64,000 nucleotides of DNA from Coriobacteriia bacterium (GCA_030652115.1 JAUSBK010000001.1:120254-184253); one strand, 5' to 3'; positions 9,822-18,858 are shown, counted from the first letter of the stretch. Notes: generated by a model not told the origin, from the letters alone. Made by a program: numbers and translations.

Positions 9822-11206
9822 CGGGCAAGCGACTCCAGCGCTGCGCGCGCGGCCACCATGCCGCTCGAGCCTGACTGCACGAGGCCGCGGGTGACACCCG
9901 CGCCGTCTCCGACGGCGTAGAGTCCGGCGATCTTCGTCTGCAGCTGCGGGCTGAGCTCGAGTCGCGAGGAGTAGAACTTCACCTCGATGCCGTACAGCAG
10001 CGTTCCGTCGGCTGCCACGCCCGGCGCCAGCGTGTCCATCGAATCGAGGAAGTCGAGAATGTCCACGAGGTGGCGGTACGGCAGCACGAACGACAGGTCG
10101 CCGGGGGTGGCCGACGGCATCGTGGGTGTGACGACCGACTCGGCGATGCGCTTTGCGGTAGAACGCCGTCCCGCACGCAGGTCGCCGAGGCGCTGCACCA
10201 AGATGCCCTCGCCGAGCAGGTTCGCGAGCCGAGCGATCGACGTGCCGTAGGTGATCGGCTCGTGGAACGGATGGGTGAACTGCTGGCTCACGAGCACTGC
10301 GAAGTTGGTGTTCGCGGTGCGCTTCTCGGCATACGAGTGGCCGTTGACGGTGACGATGTCGCCGTAGCTCTCGGCCGTGACCGCACCGTACGGGTTCATG
10401 CAGAACGTGCGCACCTGGTCGCCGAAACGGTGCGACATCTGGATGAGCTTGGCCTCGTAGAGATGGTCGGTAAGCGGCTCCATCACGGGTGCGGGGACTT
10501 CGACGCGAACGCCGATGTCCACGGCGTTGTTCACGAGGCCGATGCCGAGCTCCCGCGCCTGGGCCGCGAGCCAGTCCGCGCCTTCGCGGCCCGGGGCGGC
10601 GATCACGACCTCCGTGCTCACGGTCGTGCCGTCGGCCAGTTCCACGCCACGCACGCGGCCTTCCTCGGCAAGGATCCGTGTGACTGCCGTGCTCGTGCGC
10701 ACCTCGACGCCCGCCGACGTGAGGTACCCGTGCATCGCCTCAAGGACCGCTGGCGAGCGGTCACTGCCGATGTGGCGGATGCGCATCGGGACGAGGCGCA
10801 TCTCGGCGAGCGTCGCCTGGCGCATCAGCCTGTCGGTCGCCTCGGGATCCGGGGTGTGCACCACGGTGGTCGCGCCGAACTCGAGCCAGATGCGGTCGCT
10901 GTCCTCGATGAGCTGCTCGAGGGCCGCGGTGCCGGTGTACTCGCCGAGCCACCCGCCCACCTCGGTCGAGAGCGTGAGCTTGCCGTCCGAGAACGCGCCC
11001 GCGCCTCCCCAGCCGGTCGTTATGGCGCAAGTCGCGCAGCCGATGCAGCTCGCCTGGCGTGCCGGGCACGAGCGCTTGTCGATCGGCTTGCCGCGCTCCA
11101 GAAGCAAGATGCGGAGGTCCGGACGTGCCCGTACGAGCTCGATGGCCGCGAAGATGCCCGCGGGACCCGCACCGATGATGACGACGTCGTAGCGCTGCTC
11201 GCTCAT
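9818..11206 (-). CDS. FAD-dependent oxidoreductase (COG2509-like dehydrogenase)
   Basis: 462 residues with an N-terminal Rossmann FAD site, [17 protein letters not shown], and the C-terminal [19 protein letters not shown] segment that closes the FAD fold. A cysteine cluster [14 protein letters not shown] near residues 48-61 is followed by [15 protein letters not shown]; this arrangement is typical of the uncharacterised FAD-dependent dehydrogenase group, and the cysteines could hold a metal or act in redox. The substrate is unknown. GGAGG precedes the ATG. It follows dnaB on the same strand, 33 bases from its stop. Confidence 0.88.
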   Translation of the reverse strand: MSEQRYDVVIIGAGPAGIFAAIELVRARPDLRILLLERGKPIDKRSCPARQASCIGCATCAITTGWGGAGAFSDGKLTLSTEVGGWLGEYTGTAALEQLIEDSDRIWLEFGATTVVHTPDPEATDRLMRQATLAEMRLVPMRIRHIGSDRSPAVLEAMHGYLTSAGVEVRTSTAVTRILAEEGRVRGVELADGTTVSTEVVIAAPGREGADWLAAQARELGIGLVNNAVDIGVRVEVPAPVMEPLTDHLYEAKLIQMSHRFGDQVRTFCMNPYGAVTAESYGDIVTVNGHSYAEKRTANTNFAVLVSQQFTHPFHEPITYGTSIARLANLLGEGILVQRLGDLRAGRRSTAKRIAESVVTPTMPSATPGDLSFVLPYRHLVDILDFLDSMDTLAPGVAADGTLLYGIEVKFYSSRLELSPQLQTKIAGLYAVGDGAGVTRGLVQSGSSGMVAARAALESLAR

Positions 11207-11239
11207 GCAAGGCCCTCCGTGGGTGGCGGGACGCGCTCG

Positions 11240-12598
11240 CTACGGATTCCTGGCGAGCGACACGAACCGCGTGAACCGCTCGAGATACGAGAGGCGGCAG
11301 CTATCGGTCGGGCCGTTGCGGTGCTTGGCCACGATGATCTCGGCCTCGCCCTTCTGCGGGCGGCCCGGTTCGTCCTGCGCACCGGGGTCCGTGTTGCGGT
11401 CGATGAAGATGACCACGTCGGCGTCCTGCTCGATGGCGCCGGACTCGCGCAGGTCGGAGAGCATCGGTCGCTTGGAGGTGCGCTGCTCGACGGCACGCGA
11501 GAGCTGCGAAAGCGCGACCACGGGGCAACCGAGCTCCTTGGCGAGGATCTTGAGCCCTCGGGAGATCTCGGCGATCTCAACCTGCCGGTTCTCTGAGCGC
11601 CGTCCATGCGGCTGCATCAGCTGCAGATAGTCGACGATGATGAGTCCGTTCTCCACGCCGCGGAACAATCGCCGCGCCTTCGCCCGAACCTCAAGGATGG
11701 AGATCGAGGGCGTGTCATCCACATGGAGCCGGTCGAGGGGCAGTCGGCCCATCGCCTGCATCAGAAGCGGCCAGTCCTCGTCGGCCAGATACCCCGTGCG
11801 CAGTTTCTGTGAGTCCACGCGAGCCTCCGCGCACATGATGCGCTGCACGAGCTGGGCCGAGGACATCTCGAGGCTGAACACGGCGGTTGTCGCACCCGCC
11901 TTGGCCGCGTTCACCGCGATGTTGAGCGCGAGTGCGGTCTTCCCCACCGATGGACGGGCCGCGAGGATGATCAGGTCGCCCTTGTGCATGCCGGCGAGGA
12001 TCTTATCCAGATCCGGGAAGCCGGTGGGCACGCCGGTGACGTGGCTCTTGTGGTCGTAGAGCTTCTCGAGTTCAGCGAAGCTCTCCTTGACGAGATCGTC
12101 GAGCACCCGGAAGTTCGACGACACGCGCTTGTTCGTGACCGCGAAGATGGTCTTCTCGGCGCGCTCGACAACTTCATCGATGTCGTCGGGGTTCTCGTAA
12201 CTGTACGCCTGGATGGTCGTCGCCGCGTCGATGAGCTGTCGCAGCATCGACGTGCGCTTCACGATCTGCGCGTAGTACTCGGCGTTCGCGGCGGTCGGCA
12301 CGGCGCCGGTGATGTCCAGCAGGTACGGCTTGCCTCCGGCCGCGTCCAACTCTCCCGACGACTCGAGCCGCGCGGCCACGGTGATCTGATCCACGGCGTC
12401 GCCGCGCAGGTGCAGGTACTTGATGGCCGAGAAGATCTTGCGGTGCGGCGGGCGATAGAAGTCGTCCACGTCCACGATCGTGATGCAGTTCTCGACCGCA
12501 TCCGCCGACAGGAACATCGAGCCGAGCAGCGACTGCTCGGCCTCTATGTTGTGCGGCGGTACACGCTCGCGGAGGGCCTGGACTCCATCGTCAGCCAT
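11240..12598 (-). CDS. dnaB: replicative DNA helicase DnaB
   Basis: 452-residue hexameric helicase that unwinds DNA at the replication fork. The N-terminal helical domain has PPHNIEAEQSLLG; the RecA-like motor has Walker A ARPSVGKTALAL near residue 215, Walker B LIIVDYLQLM and the LSQLSRAVEQR segment. No intein is present. It is the last gene of the rpsF-ssb-rpsR-DUF2232-rplI cluster, a common arrangement, though a hairpin separates it from rplI. Confidence 0.98.
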   Translation of the reverse strand: MADDGVQALRERVPPHNIEAEQSLLGSMFLSADAVENCITIVDVDDFYRPPHRKIFSAIKYLHLRGDAVDQITVAARLESSGELDAAGGKPYLLDITGAVPTAANAEYYAQIVKRTSMLRQLIDAATTIQAYSYENPDDIDEVVERAEKTIFAVTNKRVSSNFRVLDDLVKESFAELEKLYDHKSHVTGVPTGFPDLDKILAGMHKGDLIILAARPSVGKTALALNIAVNAAKAGATTAVFSLEMSSAQLVQRIMCAEARVDSQKLRTGYLADEDWPLLMQAMGRLPLDRLHVDDTPSISILEVRAKARRLFRGVENGLIIVDYLQLMQPHGRRSENRQVEIAEISRGLKILAKELGCPVVALSQLSRAVEQRTSKRPMLSDLRESGAIEQDADVVIFIDRNTDPGAQDEPGRPQKGEAEIIVAKHRNGPTDSCRLSYLERFTRFVSLARNP

Positions 12599-12623
12599 CG
12601 TCGGACTCCAATCGGGCAGACGA

Positions 12624-12643
12624 GGCGCCGCACTCGCGGCGCC
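12624..12643 (-). terminator. GC hairpin between rplI and dnaB
   Basis: GGCGCCGC and GCGGCGCC pair around a four-base loop, 18 bases after the rplI stop. It lacks a T-run, so partial termination or RNA processing between rplI and dnaB is as likely as full termination. Confidence 0.4.
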
Positions 12644-12661
12644 CCACCGGTTCCCGGCGCC

Positions 12662-13276
12662 TTAGACCTCGTCTTCGGCCTCGGTTGCCTCATCGGCGAC
12701 CTCGGCTGCTTCATCATCCTCGTCAGCGGTGACATCGTCGTCCGCCTCGGCGGGCTCGGCGTCGTCGGCCACAGCCTCTACTACCGGCTTGGCCTCGACG
12801 GGAGCCGCCTCGAACGGCAGAAGCACGCCGCCCAGCGGAACCACGTTGAGCACGAGATGCGCCGTGACGTCCTGGTAGATCCGGACATCGATCGTGTGCT
12901 CGCCAACGGTCTTGATGTGACCGTGCAGGTCGAGCTTCTTGCGGTCGACATCCACGCCGAGCTGCGCGCTGAGTGCGTCGGCGACCATGCCCGAGGTGAC
13001 CGAGCCGAACAGCTTGCCGCCGTCGCCCGCCTTAGCCTCGATCACGAGGGCCTTGCCCGCGATCAGTGCGGCCTGGCCTTCGGCCTCGACACGCTTGGTC
13101 TCCTCGCGCTTGCGGATGTTGTGCATCCGGGCCTCGAGCTGCTTGAGGTTCCCGGACGAGGCCAGTATGGCCATGTTGCGGGGCAGGAGGTAGTTCGTGG
13201 CGAAGCCACGCGCGACATCGATGACGTCGCCTTCCTTTCCTCTGCCCTTCACGTCAGTCAACAGAATGACCTTCAT
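12662..13276 (-). CDS. rplI: 50S ribosomal protein bL9 with acidic C-terminal tail
   Basis: Ribosomal protein bL9 binds 23S rRNA at the base of the L1 stalk. MKVILLTDVKGRGKEGDVIDVARGFATNYLLP is split here only for reference to the conserved start: MKVILLTDVKGRGKEG then RGFATNYLLPRN. KLFGSVT marks the C-terminal domain. The usual length is near 150; this one has 204 because of about 50 residues rich in Asp, Glu and Ala after residue 155. The tail has no known role in the family. It sits between the DUF2232 gene and dnaB. Confidence 0.96.
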   Translation of the reverse strand: MKVILLTDVKGRGKEGDVIDVARGFATNYLLPRNMAILASSGNLKQLEARMHNIRKREETKRVEAEGQAALIAGKALVIEAKAGDGGKLFGSVTSGMVADALSAQLGVDVDRKKLDLHGHIKTVGEHTIDVRIYQDVTAHLVLNVVPLGGVLLPFEAAPVEAKPVVEAVADDAEPAEADDDVTADEDDEAAEVADEATEAEDEV

Positions 13277-13337
13277 CGTTTCTCCTACTCGTTCTTTGAG
13301 CCGCTCCGCGGACGCGCGGCGCGGTCGTGCACTGTCT

Positions 13338-14339
13338 CTAGTCCTTCTCGGGCGTGGTGCCGGACTGTGCCGACGAAGACGCCTCGCGCGGCAGCCGCCG
13401 CAGGTTCAGCCACATATCCGCCAGCCCCGTGAGACTGACCGCCGGAGCGAACGCCTCGGTCACGCCCAGGAGGACGAAACCTGCGATCCTAACCGGCCGG
13501 GAGAACTTGGCTCGTTCGTACAGACCTGCGAAGACGGCCACACCCTGCAGGAAGAAGACCAGCCGAGCGACCATCAACAGGTTACTGCCCACGATCTCGA
13601 GCGACGGTGCAAGGTCCACCGGCAACCGTCCTGCTGCAAGCAGGGCGATCGCGACGATCGGCAGTACGACCATCCGCACGTCGAGATCGAATGCCGCCAG
13701 CGGCGGCATGCGCTTGAGCGCCACGCCGAGGCGGGCTCCCATCGCACCAACCGCGACCACGACCAGAACGGCGGTCAGCCCGTTCACTGTCACGAGCGCA
13801 CCCGGCCACAGGGCCACCAGCGGCTGCATGACCTCGTCGCCCAGCTCCGCCTGCGCGAAGAGGGCCCGAACGGCAGCTTCGACGTAGGCGTTCACACTCT
13901 GGCCAGCTTCGGCGGCGTACACCGAGAGCTCGACCACGCTGAGCGCGGTCAACAACGCAGTCACGACGGTCATCGTCTCGAGCGCGGACCTGTACCGCAT
14001 CAGGACCGCGGTCAGCGGTCCCACGATGAGCAACGAGATCACCAGCAGTGCGGTGTAGACGTACGGCTCGCTCGCTCCGACCGCCGAACCCAGCAGCGGC
14101 ACGATGATGCCGTACAGAAGACCGCCTGCTGCAAGACCTCCCAGGATGACTGCGACGATCGAGACCGCCACCTGACGGCCGTAGACCAGCCCGGCCAGAC
14201 CAGCTGCCGCGATCGGCAGCCCGATGACAGGATCGATCAGCACCGCCGTTAGGGCGCCCATGATCGCGACGAGTGCCAGAGACACCGCCCGCCGACCGTT
14301 GAGCGCTCCAGGCGCCGTGTTACCTGCGACCCTTGCCAT
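13338..14339 (-). CDS. DUF2232 (YybS-like) membrane protein
   Basis: About 333 residues with some eight membrane helices, including LVAIMGALTAVLIDPVIGL near the start and FLQGVAVFAGLYERAKFS near the end; the latter segment and the gene's position next to rplI match the YybS/DUF2232 family. The function is unknown; a transport-like role has been suggested for related folds. I prefer the ATG at 14339, with CAAGG close upstream, over a GTG at 14351. It overlaps the rpsR stop by 20 bases, so it is translated with rpsR. Confidence 0.8.
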   Translation of the reverse strand: MARVAGNTAPGALNGRRAVSLALVAIMGALTAVLIDPVIGLPIAAAGLAGLVYGRQVAVSIVAVILGGLAAGGLLYGIIVPLLGSAVGASEPYVYTALLVISLLIVGPLTAVLMRYRSALETMTVVTALLTALSVVELSVYAAEAGQSVNAYVEAAVRALFAQAELGDEVMQPLVALWPGALVTVNGLTAVLVVVAVGAMGARLGVALKRMPPLAAFDLDVRMVVLPIVAIALLAAGRLPVDLAPSLEIVGSNLLMVARLVFFLQGVAVFAGLYERAKFSRPVRIAGFVLLGVTEAFAPAVSLTGLADMWLNLRRLPREASSSAQSGTTPEKD

Positions 14340-14583
14340 CGACCTTGCCACTCACAACCGGAACGGCGTAGGGGATGAGCGCCATCTCGCGCGCGCGCTT
14401 CACGGCCGTGGCCAGCGAATGCTGATGCTGTGCGCAGTTGCCCGAGACCCGGCGCGGCTTGATCTTGCCACGGTCGGTCGTGTACTTGCGTAGCATGTTC
14501 ACGTCTTTGAAGTCGATGTACTCGACCTTGTCCTTGCAGAAGGCGCAGTAGCGGCGCTTCGGCTTCCTCGAGTAATCACTCAT
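14320..14583 (-). CDS. rpsR: 30S ribosomal protein bS18
   Basis: 87 residues; binds beside S6 on the 30S platform. RRYCAFCKDKVEYIDFKD at the start carries the CxxC (C+) form that can hold zinc, followed by LRKYTTDRGKIKPRR and the RAREMALIPY end motif. AGGAGG precedes the ATG. A small GCCCCC/GGGGGC hairpin lies just upstream at 14601-14615 in the gap after ssb. Confidence 0.98.
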   Translation of the reverse strand: MSDYSRKPKRRYCAFCKDKVEYIDFKDVNMLRKYTTDRGKIKPRRVSGNCAQHQHSLATAVKRAREMALIPYAVPVVSGKVDGKGRR

Positions 14584-14665
14584 GCACGTACCTCCTTCCA
14601 GCCCCCTGCGGGGGCGGTGTATCGACCGCGCAGCGGGAGGGTACCGCCTGCGGCTGATGCGTCAT

Positions 14666-15091
14666 CTAGAACGGGATCTCTTCTCCCGAATCGTCACCGG
14701 AGTCGGGCGCCGGCGCATCGGCCATAGCCGAGCCACCGCCGTGTCCGCCATCCCTCGACGACAGGAACTCGATCTCGTCGGCGACGACCTCGAGCTTCGA
14801 ACGCTTGTCGCCCTGCTGGGATTCCCACTGGCTCCAGCGGAGCTTGCCTTCGATCGCGACTTTCGAGCCTTTGAAAAGGAAGCGCGAAAGCGCTTCAGCC
14901 CGTGCGCCGAAGACGGTCACGTCCACGAAGTTCGGGACGTCTTCCCACTCACCCGTCTGCTGGTTCTTGCGACGATCGTTCACGGCAACGCCCATCTTGA
15001 GGACGTTCATGCCGCTCCCGGTCGCGCGCAGCTCGGGATCGCGGGTCAGGTTGCCAGTTATCACCACTCGATTGATGCCCACGTGTGCCAC
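14666..15091 (-). CDS. ssb: single-stranded DNA-binding protein
   Basis: 141 residues. The OB fold begins INRVVITGNLTRDPELR; VNDRRKN, VDVTVFGARAEAL and GKLRWSQWE follow, then a flexible Gly/Asp linker and the acidic tip DDSGEEIPF that binds partner proteins. GTG at 15091 gives VAHVGIN; a second GTG at 15082 is also plausible. Between rpsF and rpsR, as in most bacteria. Confidence 0.97.
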   Translation of the reverse strand: MAHVGINRVVITGNLTRDPELRATGSGMNVLKMGVAVNDRRKNQQTGEWEDVPNFVDVTVFGARAEALSRFLFKGSKVAIEGKLRWSQWESQQGDKRSKLEVVADEIEFLSSRDGGHGGGSAMADAPAPDSGDDSGEEIPF

Positions 15092-15132
15092 CTCACTCGT
15101 TGATACCGGTCGTTACGACGCCGGCCAGATGT

Positions 15133-15426
15133 CTAGTCAAGATCGTCGCGACGGACGATCATGAATCGGAGCACCTGGTCGGTGATGTGCAGGACGCGGT
15201 CGAGCTCGGCGACGACGGCCGTGGCAGCGTGGAATTGGACGACCTGGTAGTCGCCCTCCTCCGTGTGGTCGATCTCGTGGGCAAGACGGCGCTTGCCCCA
15301 GGAATCCTCGGAATCGACCGTGCCGCTCTCGGCGGTGATGAGGCCCCTGATCTTCTCAAGGACGGCATCACGTGCCTCGTCCTCGAGGTTGGGGCGCAAG
15401 ATGAGCATAAGTTCGTAAGCCTTCAA
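15133..15426 (-). CDS. rpsF: 30S ribosomal protein bS6
   Basis: 97 residues; pairs with S18 on the small subunit. KAYELMLILRPNLEDEARD starts the ferredoxin-like fold, and WGKRRLAHEIDHTEEGDY is the conserved middle. The start codon is TTG, with AGGGAGGTG six bases upstream; no ATG or GTG fits the family start better. It is the first gene of the rpsF-ssb-rpsR operon. Confidence 0.97.
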   Translation of the reverse strand: MKAYELMLILRPNLEDEARDAVLEKIRGLITAESGTVDSEDSWGKRRLAHEIDHTEEGDYQVVQFHAATAVVAELDRVLHITDQVLRFMIVRRDDLD

Positions 15427-15450
15427 TGTTCACCTCCCTCGGACTATGCG

Positions 15451-15482
15451 GCCCCGGGACCATTGAAGGCGATGCCCGGAGC
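15451..15482 (-). promoter_or_regulatory. leader hairpin before rpsF, possible S6:S18 autoregulatory site
   Basis: GCTCCGGG and CCCGGGGC pair (one G-U) around a 16-base loop, between the predicted promoter and the rpsF ribosome site. Many bacteria regulate this operon through an S6:S18-binding leader, but I could not match the full conserved motif. Confidence 0.35.
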
Positions 15483-15500
15483 AGGAAATGAAGCTTCCGA

Positions 15501-15529
15501 AGTGTACCAGAGGCTCGACAGCCCTACAA
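15501..15529 (-). promoter_or_regulatory. candidate promoter of the rpsF operon
   Basis: On the minus strand, TTGTAG (15529-15524) and TACACT (15506-15501) are spaced by exactly 17 bases, about 75 bases before the rpsF start. The -35 match to TTGACA is only three of six, so confidence is moderate. Confidence 0.4.
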
Positions 15530-15570
15530 TGACGTCTACCCCAACCCTCTGACACCCTGCGGCTTCGCCT

Positions 15571-16479
15571 TCAGTCCACGTGAACGGGAGCTGCTCGGCG
15601 CACAAGCACCAACCCGGCGGCTGCAACGCCCACCCCAAGCGCCAGCACTGCGCCGGCAGCGTTCCGCCCTGCGGGAACCGCGACGTGCGGACGATCGCGC
15701 ACCGTGGCGCGAACGACGTTTGGAACCAGAGCGGAGGCTTCAGGCACGCCCGCGTCGCGCAACGCTGCCTCCACTGCTGCACCGCTTCTGCCGGCCGATG
15801 GCGCCGGGATGGCCGACTCGATGCTCGTCAGCGAAGCCGCAGAGCCCGCCTGCTCGGACACGGCGCTGGGACCCGGCACTGGCACGGCTGCTGGCGCGGC
15901 TGCTGGCGCAGACACGATGGCCGCCGAGCCGCCGGCCCCCAGTACCGTCTGCCCCGAGTCGGGCGTTGCGGCGGGTACCGCTGCAGGCACCTCAGCACTA
16001 ACGGGCCCGACCGCAGTGAGCTCGCCCGGGTCGAGGTACAGGTCGCCGCTTCGCAGCCCCACGTGAAGGTGGGCCTCGGACGACGAGTCATCGCCGGATG
16101 CGGCCGCGTGGCCCAGGGCATCACCTGCCGATACCGCATCTCCGGTCGTCACCGTCATCCCGTCGAACGGCAGGAGGCTCATCCGTCTGCCGTCGGCAAG
16201 CTCCACAGTGACCGCGCCGCACGTTCCACCGCCATCGGCTGGCACCTGCCCCGCGAACGCCACCACCCCGGCCGCGGGAGATGTGACCAGCGCACCGGCG
16301 GTGGCGCGGATGTCCACGCCACGGTGCATGCCCCCCGGATAGACTGCGCCGAATCCCAGAAGCATCACGCCACCCTCGATCGGTGGCTGCCACTCGGATG
16401 CATGCGCACCTGTCACGTGCGCGAGAAGTGCGAGCAGAACCGCCGCAGCGATGATCGATCCCGTGAGACGCCTCGACAT
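15571..16479 (-). CDS. membrane-anchored M23 peptidase-family protein
   Basis: About 302 residues: an N-terminal hydrophobic export segment (about 9-25), an M23/LytM domain with HRGVD (zinc His and Asp) and EAHLHVGL (HxH), a long Ala/Pro/Val-rich linker, and a C-terminal helix of about 20 hydrophobic residues followed by VRRAAPVHVD. Unlike the M23-like protein at 3901-5121, the zinc motif is intact, so wall endopeptidase activity is plausible. AAGGGGG stands eight bases before the ATG. It follows tRNA-Gly and a hairpin on the same strand. Confidence 0.85.
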   Translation of the reverse strand: MSRRLTGSIIAAAVLLALLAHVTGAHASEWQPPIEGGVMLLGFGAVYPGGMHRGVDIRATAGALVTSPAAGVVAFAGQVPADGGGTCGAVTVELADGRRMSLLPFDGMTVTTGDAVSAGDALGHAAASGDDSSSEAHLHVGLRSGDLYLDPGELTAVGPVSAEVPAAVPAATPDSGQTVLGAGGSAAIVSAPAAAPAAVPVPGPSAVSEQAGSAASLTSIESAIPAPSAGRSGAAVEAALRDAGVPEASALVPNVVRATVRDRPHVAVPAGRNAAGAVLALGVGVAAAGLVLVRRAAPVHVD

Positions 16480-16620
16480 GGTGGACCCCCTTGACTCGTG
16501 CTTCGGAGGGGCCGAGGCAATCGAACCTGTGTTCGGTAGCATACGTGACTGCTGCGCGCACGCGCCAGGTGTCTGGCGACGAACGGCAGTATCACTCGAC
16601 CGGCGGGGCTACTCGCACAC

Positions 16621-16642
16621 AGGGGCCCCTCTCGGGGCCCCT
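16621..16642 (-). terminator. hairpin after tRNA-Gly
   Basis: AGGGGCCCC and GGGGCCCCT pair around TCTC, 11 bases past the tRNA 3' end. The stem is perfect; no T-run follows. Confidence 0.5.
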
Positions 16643-16653
16643 CGGAACTCGTA

Positions 16654-16728
16654 TGGAGCGGGTGACGAGACTCGAACTCGCGACACATGGCTTGGGAAGC
16701 CAATGCTCTACCACTGAGCTACACCCGC
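16654..16728 (-). tRNA. tRNA-Gly (anticodon CCC)
   Basis: The cloverleaf is clear on the minus strand: acceptor GCGGGTG with CACCCGC, D arm GCTC/GAGC, anticodon loop TTCCCAA with anticodon CCC (reads GGG), T arm with TTCGAGT, discriminator T and an encoded CCA. The outermost anticodon-stem pair is T-T rather than a Watson-Crick pair. Confidence 0.95.
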
Positions 16729-16770
16729 ACGCGTCTGCATAGTTTAGGTCACCGCTCTGAGGGCGGCAAA

Positions 16771-17355
16771 TCAGCGGCGACGAGGCTCGGTGCCGCGCTG
16801 CCAGAGCCGGTTGACCAGGTAGAGGCCGAGCGCCAGCAGTGCGAGACCGGCCGCCCAGGCGACCTTGGCGGGCCGGATCTCATCGACGACCTCGCGGCCC
16901 GTCTGCACGACGGTGAGCGAGGTCGCATGGATTTCGAGATCTCCCCCGTGCTCCGGACACGCCGCGTTGAAGGTGCCGGTGACCTGGACGATGTCGCCCT
17001 CGTGCTTGTAGTCGCCGTAGTACTCGATGTCCTCCACGAGCGCGGCGGGCAGCCACACCGCCATCCCGCTGTTGTAGCCGCCGAGCTGAGCGCCCTCTTC
17101 GACGTTCTCAAGGTAGTAGGCGTCATCGTTGATGTGCAGCCACGCGTTGTCTCCACGGACCATCGCCTCGCCGATGACCTCACCGGTGAAGGTGACCTCG
17201 GTCCCGTCGTGCTCCTTCGGCTCTTCCACGAGTCCGGCACTCGACGGCGAGTTCGGACTGGACTGAGGCGTGCCCTCGGCCCGGCAGCCCACCGTGAGAG
17301 CGAGCAGTCCGAGCAGTGTCGCCGCCACGAGGGCACGTGCCAGCCGGGTGCTCAT
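16771..17355 (-). CDS. lipoprotein with OB-fold-like domain and C-terminal membrane helix
   Basis: About 194 residues. A signal peptide ends LTVG-C near residue 24 (lipobox). From about 45 to 150, VTFTGEVIGEAM, WLHINDDAYY and GDIVQVTGTF look like an OB fold of the type seen in nucleic-acid or small-molecule binders. A second hydrophobic helix (about 163-182) is followed by basic residues, so the protein may be held at both ends. Its start overlaps the trkH stop by four bases (ATGA). A role with the Trk system is suggested by this coupling only. The family is not recognised by name. Confidence 0.75.
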   Translation of the reverse strand: MSTRLARALVAATLLGLLALTVGCRAEGTPQSSPNSPSSAGLVEEPKEHDGTEVTFTGEVIGEAMVRGDNAWLHINDDAYYLENVEEGAQLGGYNSGMAVWLPAALVEDIEYYGDYKHEGDIVQVTGTFNAACPEHGGDLEIHATSLTVVQTGREVVDEIRPAKVAWAAGLALLALGLYLVNRLWQRGTEPRRR

Positions 17356-18857
17356 CGACGACCCCTGATCATGGTAACGATGTAGCCGCCGAGCGCGAAG
17401 ACGGACATGAACTCCAGGCGGCCGAGCCACATGGCAGCGATGTAGAGCACCTTCATGACATCGGGCATGGCCGGGGAGGTCACGCCGCACGAAAGTCCGG
17501 TGTTCGACCCTGCCGACACGCCCTCGAATGCCGCCTGCAGAAAGTCGTAGCCGTAGAAGGCGCCGACGATGGCGTTCAGTCCGTAGAGCGCCAGGTAGGC
17601 GATCGTGATCGTCATCGTCGTGCGCACGAGCGGGTCCTCGAGAAAGGCATCCTTGATGTGATGGTACTTCGAGGCCACAACGGCGCGCTCCGGAGAGAGC
17701 ACTCTGCGGATGTCCTGCATGAACGCCTTGAAGATGATGCCGATGCGCATGCCCTTGATGCCGCCGGCCGTCGAGCATGCCGAGGCGCCGATAGCCATCG
17801 CCACGGTCGTGGCGATGAGCCCGACCGGGCCCCACTGCGTGACGAATGCACGGGAGTAGATTGTCGAGAACCCGGTGGTGGTGTGCCCGGATGCGAGCTG
17901 GTAGAAGGCCTTGCGGAAGAGCGTCATCGCGTCGGGGTATACGCCGGCCTTTGCGAGTGCGAAGGTCGCGATCAGTACGGTGAGCGAGAGTGTGATAGCG
18001 AACGAGACGGTCTCGATGTTGCGCAGGATCTCCTTGCGCTTCCCGGTCCACACGGCCCAGTGAAGCGCGAAGTTGAAGGAGCCGGCCACGAAGATGATGA
18101 TGGTCACGATCTCGTAGGACAGCGCGTGATAGTAGAACGTGTTGTACGAACTCGGCGCAAAGCCACCGGTCGACCATGCGCCCATGTACACCCACAGCCC
18201 GTGAAGCGCGGCACGCAGCGGCTCCTGGCCGAGCGCGAGTCCTGCCACGGCCAGCACGACCGTGCCCACAGCGAGCCACGTGAGCGACACGAGCCAGATG
18301 GCGCGCGCGGTCTGCACCACATTCGGCAGGAGCCGTTCCTCCTTGCCCTCGCTCGCATACACCTTGTACGCGCCGGCGGTGCCCTTGAACAGAAACGTGA
18401 GCGCGATGACGACGATTCCCTGGCCGCCCGCGTACGTGAGCAGGTGTCGCCACATGTTCATGCCGTGCGAGAGATGGTCCAGGTCCTGCAACAGATACAG
18501 TCCTGTCGTCGTGTAGCCGCTCATCACGTCGAACATCGCGTCCAGATACGAGCCTTCGTGTCCCGAGAGCCAGTGCGGCATCGCGCCCAGAATGGTCGCC
18601 ACGATCCACGACCCGGACGCGACCACCATGCCGTGGCTCCAACTCAGGTCGCGGTCCGTGCGACAAACGATCTGCGTACCGAAACCGAAGATGAGACACA
18701 GCGACATGCCGATCACGAAGTCGAGGACCGTGTCCCACTCACCCAACGCCAGCGACGTGAGCATCGGCAAAGTCATCAGCAGGCCGACGCCGATGATGAT
18801 CTTGCCGGTGTACTTGCCGATGACGAGGTGATCGTCGCGGCGAGGGCGCAGCAGCAT
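17352..18857 (-). CDS. trkH: Trk potassium uptake protein TrkH
   Basis: 501-residue polytopic membrane protein that moves K+ with TrkA gating. The repeated pore loops are visible, such as MSGYTTTGL near residue 113, STGGFAPS, ASGHTTTGF and GSNTGLSCGVTSP, each with the TTG/NTG-type filter. The ATG at 18857 lies one base after the stop of a 49-codon gene, in a line with two trkA genes. A lipoprotein gene overlaps its 3' end. Confidence 0.96.
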   Translation of the reverse strand: MLLRPRRDDHLVIGKYTGKIIIGVGLLMTLPMLTSLALGEWDTVLDFVIGMSLCLIFGFGTQIVCRTDRDLSWSHGMVVASGSWIVATILGAMPHWLSGHEGSYLDAMFDVMSGYTTTGLYLLQDLDHLSHGMNMWRHLLTYAGGQGIVVIALTFLFKGTAGAYKVYASEGKEERLLPNVVQTARAIWLVSLTWLAVGTVVLAVAGLALGQEPLRAALHGLWVYMGAWSTGGFAPSSYNTFYYHALSYEIVTIIIFVAGSFNFALHWAVWTGKRKEILRNIETVSFAITLSLTVLIATFALAKAGVYPDAMTLFRKAFYQLASGHTTTGFSTIYSRAFVTQWGPVGLIATTVAMAIGASACSTAGGIKGMRIGIIFKAFMQDIRRVLSPERAVVASKYHHIKDAFLEDPLVRTTMTITIAYLALYGLNAIVGAFYGYDFLQAAFEGVSAGSNTGLSCGVTSPAMPDVMKVLYIAAMWLGRLEFMSVFALGGYIVTMIRGRR

Positions 18858-18858
18858 C

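Noticed and set aside
10070-11596. A 508-codon plus-strand frame across the FAD oxidoreductase and dnaB
   Set aside because: It crosses two well-supported genes in antisense and shows no family features.
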